Positions 21,872 through 34,441 of a stretch of DNA of 64,000 nucleotides are shown here, piece after piece; positions within the stretch are counted from its first letter, which is position 1, and every line of letters begins with the position of its first letter. The notes under the pieces are model-generated. The model ran no database searches. It saw nothing but the letters and a program-made list of their open reading frames with translations, and was not told the DNA's origin. Source of the DNA: Histoplasma ohiense (taxonomy: Eukaryota; Ascomycota; Eurotiomycetes; Onygenales; Ajellomycetaceae); the NCBI GenBank assembly GCA_017607445.1, contig JAEVHH010000007.1, positions 868,001-932,000 on the forward strand, read 5' to 3'. The translations under genes were made by a program, and so were the position numbers.

Positions 21872-24800
21872 TTGATTATGAGTGATTCTCAATTACCTGC
21901 AACCCTCATATCAGAACATAAGAAGACACTATGTTTGCAATCAAGGGTTCTTCAATCCTTCCCCTCTATTGTTGAGCAAGAATCCAGCTCAGAAGCAGAG
22001 GGTGATCAAACTGAATATACAATGACAGAGAAAGATACTACAACCTCTGGCTCAGCACACAATACAGACAAGATGTCAGAACATGAAGAATTCAAAGATG
22101 GCACACTCAGTTCTATGCCAATGCCTACACTGAATTTCAACAGCATGGTGACTATAGCTGTGACAGATCTTATTGCACTCTGTGAGTGACTGATGACAGC
22201 ACATACACAACCACCTTCTCCATCCCCTCTGAATTCTATATCAGTAGAAGATTCAAACCTTCTAGCTCACAAGTATCAGAAGAAAGCACAGATCTTGTTG
22301 AACACAAAGTCTGTTACCACATTCAATGACATCAACTACCAAATGTGGAAGATAGCAATATTGTCAGACACAGAGGTGATTGATGATGCAGATATTCTAA
22401 ATAAGAATCAGCAGGAATTATCTGAGGATTTATCTTCACTCAATCAACAATACTGAGTGATACATTCAAAATTACTCTTCCATTGAATGTTGCAATCCTT
22501 GATAGGTTCTGTCTGTTTAATGATGGGATTCATACAATCTGACAATGCAGTGGCTCTATGAAACAAGATAAGCACAGTATATATGATGTTTCTTGAGAAG
22601 AAGAGGATTAGTATCCTCAAAGAATTTATCCATCTGCATGTCAAGAACAGTGATTATCTGGCATACATTCATTAATATCACTATCTGTCTGCTCACATGC
22701 GAGAACTCACAGAGGACTGTGGTGAGAACTACCTCCACAATTTCTTTATAATCAGTCTTCAAGATTATCAGAGATTCTATGTCAAATCTCATCTTGATAT
22801 GTTCTACAGAACAGATCAGAGCTCAATCATCAATCTAGATATCAACAATCTCACAAAGCAAATTGCTTACTGCATGAACAAGTCAGAGGATTCTGAACAC
22901 TCTAAATCTTCAAAGGCCAACACAGTCATCAATGATAATGACAATATGACTTCCACTGCAACTGCAAAGTGTGGACACTGCAGGATTCCAGAGCATACAA
23001 AAGCTATATGCTATCATCTCAACTCTGACAAGACATCTGAGTGGTGGAGGAGGGATAATAAAGATAACAAGAGCACTGACAATACAGAAGATGTCAAAAA
23101 GAAAAGAAAAAATAAGAAGAAGAATAAAAATGATAATAAATCTACTGACATCAAAACATCAGATCTTCTCATCTTATAATCTAGTGCTAATGCAGCAATT
23201 GCTTTATCTGTGTTGTCTGCTACAATATTCAAACCTTGGTATCTCAACATCTGTGCAAGCTTCAATATGATGGGTGAAAGGCACTTGTTGGTGTGCTCAA
23301 AGTCATTCCAGAGTGATTTACAAATTACCACTGTGGATGGTGGAGTAGAACAGGTTGAGGAGATAGATGATATTCTTCTTAAATCAGAAGAGAGGGATAT
23401 CTCAGTTGATTATGTCCACTGAATCCTCAATCTCATTGTCAACCTTCTATCCTTTGCTAAGCTAGAAGATCAAGGTTTCAGATATCAACTATCTGACATC
23501 ACTTCTTCTTATTTTACAATAAAGACTCTGAACAGTGTCAACTTCACTGCTGTTTGCACATCCAAAGAATCAGTCTACAAGATAATAGAATGAGAATCTC
23601 AAATAGATGTCCATCATCCATCCCAGACTGTTCATTTTATGGCCAAATCTTACAATTATGGAGACACAATGTCGACAATCGCAGGGAAACCTGACAATCA
23701 ACCTAGCAATTGCAATCCTCTGACAAGAACACTCATGAAATGGCATGTCACTCTAGAACATATCCACACTGATATGATCATTGCACTAGCAAAGAACCCA
23801 TCATTCAGTATTTATATCAAAGAGTCTAAAACAGACTTCTTCTGCAACAGCTGTGTCAAAGCAGACATGACATGCAAGTTCTCACAAATCTCAATGCCAT
23901 GAGTGTTGTGAGCAATGCAACACATTCATATCGACCTCGCTGGTGGTGGTTGTACACTGGATGACATGTTCGATTACCCTATAGAATCTCATCAAGGGAC
24001 CAAATATTATATGCTAATCATCAATGATGCCATCTGTTACAGATGGATTTATTTTTTACATATCAAGAATCAAGTCATTGAAATTTACACTCACTGAATC
24101 CAATTCATGAAGAATCTCGGCTTCACACCACTGATGCTAGTTAGAACCAATATCAATGGTGTTTTTCAATCAAATAAGATGACAACAATGATGTCCAAAG
24201 ATGGCACTATCTGAGAATCTACTATGTCTCAATCTCCTCATCAAGATGATGTTTCTGAGAGGGGAATTTGCATGATAATGACACACACAAGGGCAGTGCT
24301 TCTAGATATGAATATACCAAAGAAGTTCTGAGCAGATGTTCTCAAAACAGTGATTGCAATTATCAACAACATGCTGACTTCCACCACTCTATATAATGAG
24401 AAATACTGGTCTATCATCAATGTCAACAAAGTGTCTATATGATGCTCTTATACAATCCCCTTCTCAGTGCTAACCAATGCCCCATCTCAACTTTGTCATT
24501 TTAGAGAGCTAGATGTTGATGTTTATGCACATCTTCATGAATCTCAAAAACCAATCAACAAACTGTCTGTGAGAGCAGAAATCTATAAACTTATAGAGTT
24601 CTGTGATAACTCAATCTACCACCTCTGAAGTTCTACAACTGATAAAATAATTGTCATCAGTGATGTTGTTTTCTCTACAAAAGAATCTACAAAAGAATCT
24701 ACAATCTTACAGAACAACACTAATCAGATAACATCTGAAGCTGCAAGTTCAGCAATTTATCTTGTTGATGATACTGCTGTTTCTGAATTAGCTGACACTG

Positions 24801-26482
24801 ATTGAGTAAGATCAGTGAAAGCATTCATCATCTATATTTCTTCTCCCCTCACTGATTCTGTTCTGAAAGAATATAAGGATGCTGTTAGTAGACCTGAGAG
24901 GGTTGGCAAATATTGACAGAAATCAATGAAATGTGAGATTGCAGATTTGAAATGAAGGAACATCTGAACAATGATTTCACATTCTGATGTTTCTTCTGAT
25001 GAGCCAGTGGCCCCCAGCTGCTGGATTTATGTTGAAAAAGATCACCCCCAGAATCCCAACGCGGATTCTGATGGAATATTACAAAAATCTCAATGGGTAG
25101 TGTGCGGTAATTGGTTAAAGAAAAGTGCATGTGAAGAAATATACACATTCATCATTAATGATGCTACTAATCACATAATGTTTGCAATAGCAGTGAAGTG
25201 AGGTTGGATCTTGTGCCAGATTGATATAGTAATGGCCTATCTACACAGCTGACTTGATAAAACAATTTATATGCAGCAATCTACTGGATTTGAGGTGAAG
25301 ACTCCACATGTGATGATTTGTGCTGTTGGAGGCTCTCTATACGGATTGGACTCTGCTGCTAAGATTTGGTACGATTTCCTTATGACATTACTCTGTGAGA
25401 ATGGTTTCAAACCTAGCCCATATGACCCTGCTCTATGACATCACATGTCACACAATCACCTTTATATGATGATCTATGTGGACGACCTTCATATTATAGC
25501 AGAAGATTCGGCAGATGCCAATTGGCTAGTTGACACTCTCACCAATAAATTAGAAATAAAGGATTTAAAAGAACCTTTGAAATACTTAGGCATGGAAGTT
25601 GAACATCACTCTGATGATGCTATAAAATTGACATTGAGACACTATATTGATCATTTAGTGCAAGATTTCCACCTAGATGACACCATCCCTGTCTCTACAT
25701 CAATACTTGAAGGATTGAAGATAGATGATACCCCTGTGTCAGAATGAGAAGAAGGGTTCATCAAAGAATGATATCAATATGAAGTAGAATGCTTGCAGTA
25801 TCTGGCAGTCAAATTACACTCAGATATCACACAAGCAGCATCTCTACTAGCACAGAAGAATACTGTGTCTACATCTAAGATGTGGAGAGCTCTTCTCCAT
25901 ATCATACAATATCTAAAAGAAATGAGCAATCTTGGCATCTTATACAAAGATCTCAAGAATGAGATCAATGAATTCCCCAATGTGTCATATCTGCTGATAG
26001 ATTATACAGATTTGGATTGGGCAGAACTGTTGAATGATGAATGCAAATCTACTTCAGACTTCATATTCAAGTTAGCAGATGCATTAATTTCATGATGTTC
26101 ATTCAAACAACCTTGTGTTTCTTTAAGTTCAAATGAGGCAGAATACATAGCACTTAGTGAAGCAGTACACAAAGCAATGTGGTTGTGCAATATGATGATG
26201 AAACTAGAATTTGTTACAGCAAAGGACCCCTTGTCTATCAGAGCAGATAATAAAGATTCAATCAATCTAACTATCATTGCCACAATCACAGCATACAGTA
26301 AGCATATCAACACTCACTTCCACTATTCTCACACACAATTGAATGAAGGTGTTATTTCTATTAAACATGTTCCCACTGAGAATATGATGGCAGATGGATT
26401 AATCAAACCTCTGAGCACAGTGGCATTTAGATGTTTCATTGATTTACTAGAACTTTTCACTGATAACAGTGAGAATGATTAA
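21872..26482 (+). pseudogene. Copia gag-pol polyprotein (gag, PR, INT, RT, RNase H)
   Basis: Gag carries a CCHC knuckle CGHCRIPEHTKAIC (about 22974-23015). The protease core should be D-[ST]-[GC]-A, but here reads WYLNICASFNMMG (23241-23279), so the catalytic Asp is Asn. The integrase begins with a WHVTLEH...CNSC zinc finger (about 23740-23860); its core has HIDLAGG, and a damaged RTNINGVF where RTDNG..F is usual (about 24140). RT has the Copia palm motif YVDDLHIIAED (25475-25506). RNase H has SSNEAEYIALSEA, ADNKDSINL and HVPTENMMADGLIKPL (26100-26430). Many TGA stops fall at Trp positions, such as the one before HHMSHNHLYM (25437). The element cannot move by its own proteins. Confidence 0.92.
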
Positions 26483-26579
26483 ATTTCTATATGTAGCATG
26501 ATTTTGGGATGATCCAAGTTGAGATAGCTAGCATGGAAGATTCATAGAAACACATCACACATGTTGGCGCGTGGAGGGG

Positions 26580-26676
26580 TGTTGGGCACTAGTTGCCCAG
26601 GCAGCTCTCCACCACATGTGATTACCCCTATATAGTTAGCTAGCGATCGCACAATGAGAAGATTAACCATCCCACA
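26580..26676 (+). repeat. Copia 3' LTR (97 bp)
   Basis: Matches 21542-21638 except for four transitions in ggcagctctccaccacatgtg. Three are at CpG and one at CpC. It is followed by GATTG (26677-26681). Confidence 0.95.
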
Positions 26677-26681
26677 GATTG

Positions 26682-27027
26682 TATATAGTATTAATGAGCT
26701 TGTGAGCATTATCAATAATTGTTATCAATTGTCATGTATTACATAATCATCAGAATGGGACCAAACTTGAGCTAAAATCATGATCAGTCCCAGGTCACAT
26801 TCTTATTTTTCATAGTCAGTCACTTTGCATGGAATAATAAATTTTGTTGATTTTATAATAGTCATGTTAGGCCTAAATCTGGTTCTTTTACACTCCATTT
26901 CTGAAAATTTTGATCTCTTTACACTCTCATTCTGATCCTGGTCCCACTGGAAATCACGCCAAGAAATGGACTGGGACCAAACCAAATCAAATCAAATGTG
27001 AAATTCATGGTTCCATTGGTCAGTCTA
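26682..27027 (+). other. hAT 3' subterminal region and right end
   Basis: No gene. It has several copies of tgggacc/ggtccca and caaatcaaatcaaatg, also found near the left end (16345-16380), and ends ccattggtcagtcta, the inverted counterpart of the left terminus. Repeated subterminal motifs are typical transposase-binding sites in hAT elements. Confidence 0.65.
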
Positions 27028-27376
27028 GTTGTTAGAAGCACAGACAGTTCTTGGATCAACTGAGAGAGTTATCCCTCTTCATTCACTATAAAACCTTTCA
27101 GACACAGCAGCAGCAGTTCTCTTGAGAACCACACTATAGCTTCATCATGAATGGCTATATATTGAATCAGAAGTGAATGTGCAGCTCAGTAAAATCCTTT
27201 TCAATGAGCTGAATCTTCTCAAGAGTTGTCATCTGAATTCTGTTTTCTTTCTCTCTGTGTACATAGAAATCTCTTCAATGTAGCATGTCTTCATGCCCTT
27301 CAGGAGGCTTCTGAAACACAGGCGCTGCCTGTGTTTTCTCCGGGATGTTAAACCAATACAAACAAACAAACAAACA
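27028..27376 (+). repeat. 3' end of L1b LINE with CAAA-rich tail
   Basis: Corresponds to 14573-14920 and 40646-40990. It begins ttagaagcacagacagttc and ends accaatacaaacaaacaaacaaacaag. It keeps a few CpG (caggcgctgcctg, ctccgggatg). Confidence 0.88.
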
Positions 27377-29395
27377 AGAAGATAATGAATATGAACATGA
27401 TAAGAAATGGAAATGGCCTGACTTAACTGAAGATGAATTAAAGACAGCTATTTTTTCATCTTCAAAGGTCACAGCAGCAGGAGCTGATACTATAAATCAT
27501 TTAATAATTCAAGAGCTTTATTCAGTACTAAAAGATGAGCTCTTTGAATTGTTCTCAAATCTTTTGAAATATGGGTATCATTCTAAGTGCTGGAGGCATG
27601 CTGTTGAAGTTATTCTTTCAAAACCCAATAGAAAATCAACTATTTCTAAATCTTATAGAGTGATATCTCTGCTGAATTGTCTGAGAAAAATTCTGGAAAA
27701 GATAATTGCAACTAGATTGTCTTTTCTATCTGCTACTACTGATCTATTATATGATAATCAAATGAAAAGTAGAAAGCAAAACTCAGCAATTGATGCAGTT
27801 CTCTCTGTAGTTCATGATATTCAACTTACAAAGAATGAAAAAATAATTACAACTGCAATGTTTATTGATATAAAAGATGCATTTGATTGTGTTTCATTTT
27901 CTCAAATGATCAAAACTTTGATAGAACTGAGAATGTCAAAGTCTCTCATCAAGTGAATTACCTATTTCATGTCAAAAAAAACTATTCAGTTGCTTTTTGA
28001 TGGAATGAGACAAGATATAACAGATATTGAGATAGAAGTTTCTCAGAGTTTCTCAGTCTCACTCATTTTATTTACTATATTTATCAAGTTTCTATTTATT
28101 GATAGACAAATGACAATTATGATGAGAATTTCAAGCTATGTGGATGATTTAGATCTAGTTGTAAGCTCAGAATCAATTGTAAATAACTGCAATTTGATTG
28201 AGCAAGCAGCAACTGAAATGATTGAAAAAGCAAAATCAGAAAATATTATATTTGATATGAATATAACTGAGTTAATTCACTTCTATTCAAATCTCAGAGA
28301 TAAAAATAGTGAAGTTAAGCTTTTAAATCATTCAGTTAAACCAAAAAATTCAGTTAGATGACTTGATGTCTGATTAGATTCTCAGTTAAATTTTAAATCT
28401 CATATTCAGATCAAAGTCACAAGTGCTGAAAGAATCTTAAACAGTATTTTAAAACTTTCAAATACTGAAAGAGACTTGTCTTTTCAAGCAATGAGACAAT
28501 TATATATTGCTTGTATAATCTCTGTTTCAGACTTTGCAGTTCAAATATGATGGAAAAATCAAAAGAGTTTTGTAGAGAGATTTCAAAAGCTTCAAAATTC
28601 AGCTTTAAGAAAAATCTTGAAGATATTTAAAATCTCTTCAATTAAAGTCATGGAGATTGAAGTCTCTCTATCATCATCACAAATGAGATTTGATAAAATC
28701 TGTATGAATTATGCTCTCAGAATTATGAAGTTATATTTCAATCATTCAATTAGAAAAAGAGTCTCAAGTTCTTTTCTAAATGAATCAACTGAAGTAGATC
28801 TGAATTGAAAGTCTTATCTTGATTGAAATGAAATAAATTCATCTCAGATGATAATTCAACATCTGTGCAAAGAAAGAAGATACCATCTCAGTTATTTAGA
28901 ATTTACTCTATGATTAAAGACAATTTCTCTAGTTTAAATGTGGAGAAAGTGATCTTTGAAAATCTTTCTCCTTGGAAGAAAGATCCTGTCAGTCTTATTG
29001 ATTTAAATATTAGTCAACTTTCAAAAGAAGATCAGACTGAACAACATCTAAATCTTCTAAAACAAATGAGAAACAAAGCAATTCTTATCTACACTGATGA
29101 CTCAAAATATGAGAAAACAGACAATCTTGAAGCTGAAATAGTATATTCAGAAAATGATAAAAACTATATTCTTGATTCTTGACAAATTGAAAAAGAGTCA
29201 GAAGTTTTTAATGCTGAATTATTTGCAATTTCAAGAGCTTTCAAATTGATTGAAATGAAGATTGAACAATGAAAAGATTTCAGTATATTTGAATATTCTC
29301 TGATAGTCAAGCTGAGCTTAAAAGACTTCAAAGTAATAAAATCAGCAGTGAACAGTCAATACTAGAGCTGATTTTGAAAAGTCTTCAAAATATTC
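27377..29395 (+). mobile_element. L2b: second Tad1-like LINE family, interrupted by G2
   Basis: It starts abruptly at the tail of L1b and encodes RT then RNase H. It is cut at 29395 inside RNase H by G2 (5-bp tattc next to the border). The other L2 copies are 45357-47684 and 47713-49773. L2b is by far the most mutated of the three. Confidence 0.85.
27377..29395 (+). pseudogene. L2b ORF2 fragment: reverse transcriptase and RNase H
   Basis: RT segments in order: KWPDLTEDELKTAIFSSSK with AAGADTI (27410-27490), SYRVISLLNCLRKILEK (27650-27705), MFIDIKDAFDCVSF (27860-27900), SSYVDDLDLVVSS (28132-28170; the palm YVDD is intact). RNase H begins with IYTDDSKYEKTDNLEAEI (about 29089), where copy L2a has IYTDGSK...GAGI. 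The Gly-to-Asp/Glu changes are GG-to-GA. TGA replaces Trp at many sites, including three in the stretch near 28357-28378 where L2a has WLGVWLDS. Confidence 0.87.
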
Positions 29396-29785
29396 TGTGA
29401 TGGGTTAGCACCCGTTAGCAATTAACTTACGCAATCAACTTCTGTCATTGCGACCTCGTGTAACTCTCGATGTTCTTCTGCTCTGTGCTCTGTGCTTGCA
29501 TAGTCTCTAATGATTCTTCTGTGTAGCCCTCAATGATTCTTCCACCCCACACTCCACACTCACATAGTTTCCAACAATTCTTCCATGTAGGTCTTAACAC
29601 TCCTCCACTCCGCACTCCACTGTGAAGCAGCCTCTGATATTATTCCACCTCAAACTTTCTTCTATAAGAATCCCCTTTGTATGACCTTTTCTTCCGATTT
29701 CTTTTCTCTTTCTTTCTTTCCTTAATCAATTCGTAATCTGTAATTAGAATAGTACCAAATCATTAATTGAAGTATGTCCATTACA
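29396..29785 (+). repeat. G2 5' LTR (390 bp, shortened)
   Basis: Starts TGTGATGGGTTAGCACCCG and ends GTCCATTACA. It is 144 bp shorter than the 534-bp form, about two 63-bp units plus 18 bp. The outer end keeps many CpG (cccgtt, ttacgc, ttgcgacctcgtg, ctcgatg). Confidence 0.9.
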
Positions 29786-30185
29786 TTACAAATTGATTCT
29801 TCTGTGTTTAAGGCCCGAGTGCCTTGTTATTAGTTCTTACGCCTGAGTGCATTGTTTAAGGTCTGAGTGCCTTGTTATCAGTTCTTACGCCCGAGTGCGT
29901 TGTTTACAGGCCTGAGTGCCTAGTCATTACAAGAGATCCCTTGTGGGCCTGAGTGCTTCTATTGTTAGTTATATAGACTGTTGTGTCTAAGTGTCTGAGA
30001 CACAATTGACTGTGTTCTACAAAGAGGCCCAAGTACCTACAAACTGTAACACTGCAAATAGCATTCACAAAGAAGCTTGACAAAGCTTAGCACTGCAACA
30101 CTGTGAATAGTGCCTGTGAGAGAACTGAGTGCCTACAAGTATTCCTTTTTCTTTTTATTATTATTACATATTCTTAGATATTGAA
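29786..30185 (+). repeat. G2 leader with repeated CTGAGTGC motif
   Basis: Holds at least eight copies of a motif like GGCCTGAGTGCCTTGTT (29812-30145), spaced about 25-60 bases apart. They alternate with segments of local inverted symmetry, such as acaagagatcccttgt and gaagcttgacaaagctt. Confidence 0.8.
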
Positions 30186-31217
30186 ATGAACTACAAACAA
30201 TTCTATAACTACAAACAATTCTATGAACACCCGCTGCACCCGAATGTGGTGGATGACAACTTAGATCTACAAAGTATCCTTCAGCAGCAAGCACTATAGA
30301 TGACTGAATTGCAACAATGACTTACTGAGATGAGCACTTCTGTGTTCACTGTTTCTTCTACACCCACATCTCATGAAAAGCCTTCAAGAGAGAAACTTCC
30401 AATTCTTGACAAATATGAAGAAGATCTAGTGCTCTACCTTGTGTGAAAGTCAAAAGCAAACATCAAATTGAACATCAACAAATGAGCAATAGGCTCACTA
30501 TCCAATCAAGTGTGGTATATTCATAGCAGGTTGGATGGTGACATGTTAGTGAAATTCCAACTCTGAATGAGTCATTGTCAGAACAATCAGTGTATGTCAG
30601 AGCTAGTCTTTCAACAACTCAACTCCCTCTTTCTTGATTCTACACTTCAAGTCAAGGTGTTGAACTGACTTAATCAGACTTGTCAGATGAATGTCATGTT
30701 GGCAACTTATCTTTCTGAATTTGATCACAAGCTTATAGAAGCAGATGAGCAAGACTGAAACAATACTGTCAAAATCAATATACTGTTCAAAAATTTGAAC
30801 TTTCAGTTGTATAACTGAAGTATAGAGTGTCTGAAGCTCTCAACATACAGCAAATTCTGTGCTGATCTTTGTCTGTTGAACAACAATCTGTCTCAGTTTC
30901 ATGCACTTCAAAATTATAGAGAATTCTGTCAAATAAATGTGTACATCTCAAACCACTCTACAGCACCCTCCATCTCTGAATCAGAATCAATGAACTGAGT
31001 CTCATATGTAAACACAAGTCATCTGAGAATTCTCAATGTCTCAGAGAAGAATGCTGCTGATCAAATTGTAAGAGAAGTCTGCATACACTGTGACAAGTCA
31101 GAACACTTTGCAAATCAATGTTCAAATACAATTGCTTCAAGTAAACCCTCCACATGTGTGAACACTGTGTCATCTGTGGATAAGCAAGAACAGAGAAAAG
31201 AAGAGCTCTTGCTCTAA
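30186..31217 (+). pseudogene. G2 gag
   Basis: From ATG 30186 to TAA 31215-31217, 344 codons against 338 in the other copies. The excess is an 18-bp duplication (caattctataactacaaa) near the start. TGA interrupts at Trp positions. The CCHC knuckle is CIHCDKSEHFANQC (about 31087-31128). Confidence 0.85.
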
Positions 31218-31239
31218 AATACAGATGAGAGCTCAAGAA

Positions 31240-33000
31240 GCAGAAAGCTAGCTGAAGATTTGAACAGAAGATACAAGCAGATGCAATTATAGTCTCTATC
31301 ATTGTAAATAGTCTAGTCAATGTATGAGCAATGATAGACAGTGGTTTCCTTCATTACACTCTTATAGACACTCAGCTGGTTGAGAAGCATAAGCTTCAGT
31401 GTATTCTCTTTTCCAAGTTATATAAACTCAGTGAATTTGATGATCTCAGAGGATCAGTCTTCTACAACATGGTAAGATTTAATGTCAACATAGAAGGACA
31501 CAAAAAAAAGAACATATATGCATATGAAATACAAGACCTTGAGTATGATCTAATGCTTGGTCTATCATGACTCACAGAATTTGGAACCTTGTTGGACATA
31601 TACAACTGCTGTCTTATTTTCCCAGAAGATGACTGTGTTTATGAGAAGGATGTTGATAGAACTGCTGATCTCACTCAGATATCAGTGAAAGCATACAAAC
31701 TACTAATCTGTCAAGCATATGAGAAGAAGAATATCCAAGTGTTCACTGCTAGTATGATGAATATCAAAAAAGCATTAGAAAAGCTAGAATCCAAAGACCT
31801 CAAGAAATCACACAAAGAACTACTCAAATCATACAAAGACTTCACAGATGTGTTTGATGAGAAAGAAGCTGAAAAGCTTTCTTCTCATCAAGAACCTGAT
31901 ATAGATCATACAATTGAGCTCATTAAGAAGAACAGTAAGAATCTGCAATCACTCTGAAATCCTCTCTACAGCATGTCATGCAACAAGCTTTTCATTCTAC
32001 AAAAAACACTCAACAGACTACTGAACAAAGACTTCATTTATATTAGCAACTCACTCACCACAGCATCTGTACTGTTTGCAAAGAAATCAGAAGAAGACTT
32101 ACATTCTGCATTGACTACTGAGAACTCAACAAGATTACATGAAAGGATCAATACTCTCTCCCACTCATCAATGAAACATTTGAACAAATAGAAAAAGCAA
32201 AATAATTTATGAAGCTTGACATCTCTGCAGCCTTCTATACACTGAGCATCACAAGCACATATGACAAGTGCTTGATCATCTATAAAAAGCTGAACTGCAA
32301 ATGAACATTGACAAATGCAACTTCAAGATCAAGTCTATAATCTATCTAGAATTCATCATTGAAGCTGAAAAAGGCATATGCATGAATTTTAAGAAGATGG
32401 AAGCAATCCTCAACTGAGAGACATCAGTCTCAGTAAAAGAGACTAGAAGCTTTCTAGAATTCATCAACTTCTATCAAAGATTCATCAAAGACTTCTCTGA
32501 TATCATACAACCACTGATGAATCTGACCTGGAAAGACACTGTATTTCAATGGACTGACAAAGCAGATGCAGTATTCAAAAAGCTGAAGTGTATGTTCACA
32601 AACATTTCAATGCTGCAATCATTCAATTCAGATAAGCATACAATTCTTGAAACAGACATCTTGAGTTATGTAGTAGATGAGGCACTAATGCAATATGATA
32701 ATGAAGATGTTCTATGATCTTGTGTCTTTGTTTTGAAAAAGATGTTATCTGTCAAATGCAACTACAAGATCTACAACAAGAAGCTTCTAGTGATCATACA
32801 ATGTCTCAAAGAATGAGAGTCTGAACTTATGAGTGTCAAGAAGTTTGAGATTGTTATCAATTATAAGAACTTAGAGTACTTCACAATCATTTGTAAGCTC
32901 ACTGAGAGACATATGCATTGATCATTGTTTCTTAGCTGTTTTTCATTCACAATTTGTTATCAATCTGAAGTAGAGAACATCCTTGCAGATGCTCTGTTCC
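31240..33000 (+). pseudogene. G2 pol, N-terminal half (protease, RT, part of RNase H)
   Basis: The protease motif IDSGFLHYTLIDTQL (31337-31375) is intact in sequence. RT follows but lacks part of the palm region: near 32230-32290 the text jumps from SAAFYT-like sequence to the segment after the YIDD motif, so an internal deletion of roughly 0.3 kb is likely. FINFYQRFIKDF (about 32461) keeps Gln where G1 has a stop, both derivable from CGA. RNase H reads ETDILSYVVDEALMQYDNE. Ends at the G3 insertion. Confidence 0.8.
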
Positions 33001-33471
33001 TGTAACAGGCGTACTTCGATTAACGATTTGGTACTATTCTAATTACAGATTACGAATTGATTAAGAAAGGAAAGAGAAAAGAAATCAGAAGAAGAGGTTG
33101 TACAAAGAGGGTTCTTATAGAGGAAAGTTCAGAGTGGAAGAATATCAGAAGCCACTTCACAGTGGAGCATGGAGCAGAAGAACATTAAGGAGTATGCATA
33201 AGAATTGTTAGAAACTACACAAGTGTGAAGTGTGGGGTGGAGGAATCATTGAGAGCTATGTGGAAGAATCATTAGAGACTACACAAGTGCAGAACATGAA
33301 GCAGAAGAATATTAGAAGCTACACAGAAGAATCATTAGAAACTACATGAGTGCAGAGCACAGAGCAGAAGAACATTGAAAGTTACACAAGATCACAACAG
33401 TCAGAAATGAGTGAATGCAGAAGAAGAGTTGATTGTGTAAGTTAATTACTAACAGATGCTAATCTGTCACA
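33001..33471 (-). repeat. G3 3' LTR (471 bp)
   Basis: Starts TGTAACAGGCGTACTTCG and ends CTGTCACA. It is 63 bp, one unit, shorter than the 534-bp form. CpG is kept only in the first 55 bases. Confidence 0.92.
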
Positions 33472-34441
33472 TTATCCCCCTCTACTGAGATGAGTGAGGA
33501 CTTGTAGGTGTTGAGAGCAGCAGTGTCCTTCAAGGTGGATGCAGATTCCCAGATTGGATGATTGTATTCTACTCATTTGACAAGGTATTTGCAGTGGCAG
33601 TGATTGGTTCTATTGTCAAGAATTGCTTTGATTTCTCACTTGAGTTTGTTATCTTCTTCTACAATGACAGATAACTGTCAATTGAAGGTTCTCTGTGAGG
33701 GGAATGGATCCTCAGCTGTGGGTTGGAGCAGGTTTGTATGAAAGACATCATGAATGTCAGATGGGGTGTTGAGTTGATAATTGTGTGTGTCTAGCACTTT
33801 CTTCACTGTATACTTGACATGATGATAATCTAGTATATACAAGGAATGATCTGTTCTTATGTTCTTGAGATTCAGTCAGACTTTGTCTTCTACATGATAT
33901 CAGATTGCAGAACTTCTTCTGATGTTCATTTGATTCTCATAATCTTGCTGAGCACTGATCATTGAAGCTTCTGCTCATTCATGAGCTTTCTTCAGTTTGC
34001 TCACAATATTCTCTGCTGTCTGTATGAGGCTGCAGATGTACACAGTTTCTTGAGGAATCTCAGAGAAGTTCAGAATCTCTAAGTTGTATTTATGTAGAAG
34101 AAAGAATGAGCTTACATCTGTTGTAGCAGAATCTCAACTGTTAATTGCAATCTCAGCATGCAGCAGCAGATTGTTTCAGTTGTCTTGTGCATAATTGCAG
34201 AACTTATGAAGAATATTCTTTATCATTTATATCATTCTCTCAGTAGCTTCATCAGTCTCTGAATCACAGAGCTCTCTATAGCCATCTACATCCTTACAAC
34301 TACCCACGAACGTAGGGGTACATTTGAATTTTTCCATTTTCTAACTGTTTTTCATATAATTTTAATCCTTCAACCCATTCAACATCATCACACACCCTCT
34401 GCGATTACTCTATGTGTGTGTACTGCACAGGTTGAGTGATC

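Larger units (their letters stand above)
21542..26676 (+). mobile_element. Ty1/Copia LTR retrotransposon inserted in the hAT
   Basis: Two 97-bp LTRs (TGTTGGGCACTAG... to ...CCATCCCACA) flank a 4.9-kb interior. GATTG is repeated outside (21537-21541 and 26677-26681). The interior order is gag, protease, integrase, RT, RNase H, which defines Copia. A purine run GTGGAGGGG (26571-26579) precedes the 3' LTR. The LTRs are unusually short. They differ at four sites, all G-to-A or C-to-T. Confidence 0.95.
16130..27027 (+). mobile_element. hAT DNA transposon carrying extra genes, split by Copia
   Basis: Left end TAGACTGGCTGTG (from 16134) and right end, reverse-complemented, TAGACTGACC (from 27027) form a short imperfect inverted repeat. 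Both subterminal regions contain ggtccca and aaatcaaatg motifs. Outside, gttgttac (16123-16130) and gttgttag (27028-27035) agree in seven of eight bases, fitting an 8-bp hAT target duplication in the LINE. The left border has three or four extra bases (ctag), so it is uncertain by that much. Inside are an H3-like gene, an unknown gene, the transposase gene, and a Copia element (21542-26676). Without Copia the hAT is about 5.8 kb. Confidence 0.72.
14921..27376 (+). mobile_element. L1b: 5'-truncated LINE split by the hAT element
   Basis: The left part (14921-16129) starts inside RNase H (aatagagagcaatgag, as in L1a near 13391) and begins directly at the tail of L1a. It stops at ctctgttgtta (16129). 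The missing 345-bp 3' end (ttagaagcacag... to a CAAACAAACAAACAA tail) resumes at 27031. The join matches L1a and L1c, where this sequence is continuous. The insert between the two parts is the hAT. Confidence 0.88.
29396..33000 (+). mobile_element. G2: chromovirus, 5' part, cut by G3
   Basis: The 5' LTR (29396-29785) is followed by leader, gag and pol on the plus strand. The sequence stops inside RNase H (...LADALF, 32998) where the oppositely oriented G3 starts. The 3' half must lie right of the window. It inserted into L2b; the left flank is tattc (29391-29395). Confidence 0.88.

Noticed and set aside
27031..27376. A separate 345-bp SINE
   Set aside because: In L1a and L1c the segment is continuous with the LINE, and the 14-bp target duplication of L1c encloses it. 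It is the LINE 3' end.
29812..30145. CRISPR-like array in the leader repeats
   Set aside because: The motif is short and imperfect, spacing is uneven, and the place is a retrotransposon leader in a fungal context.
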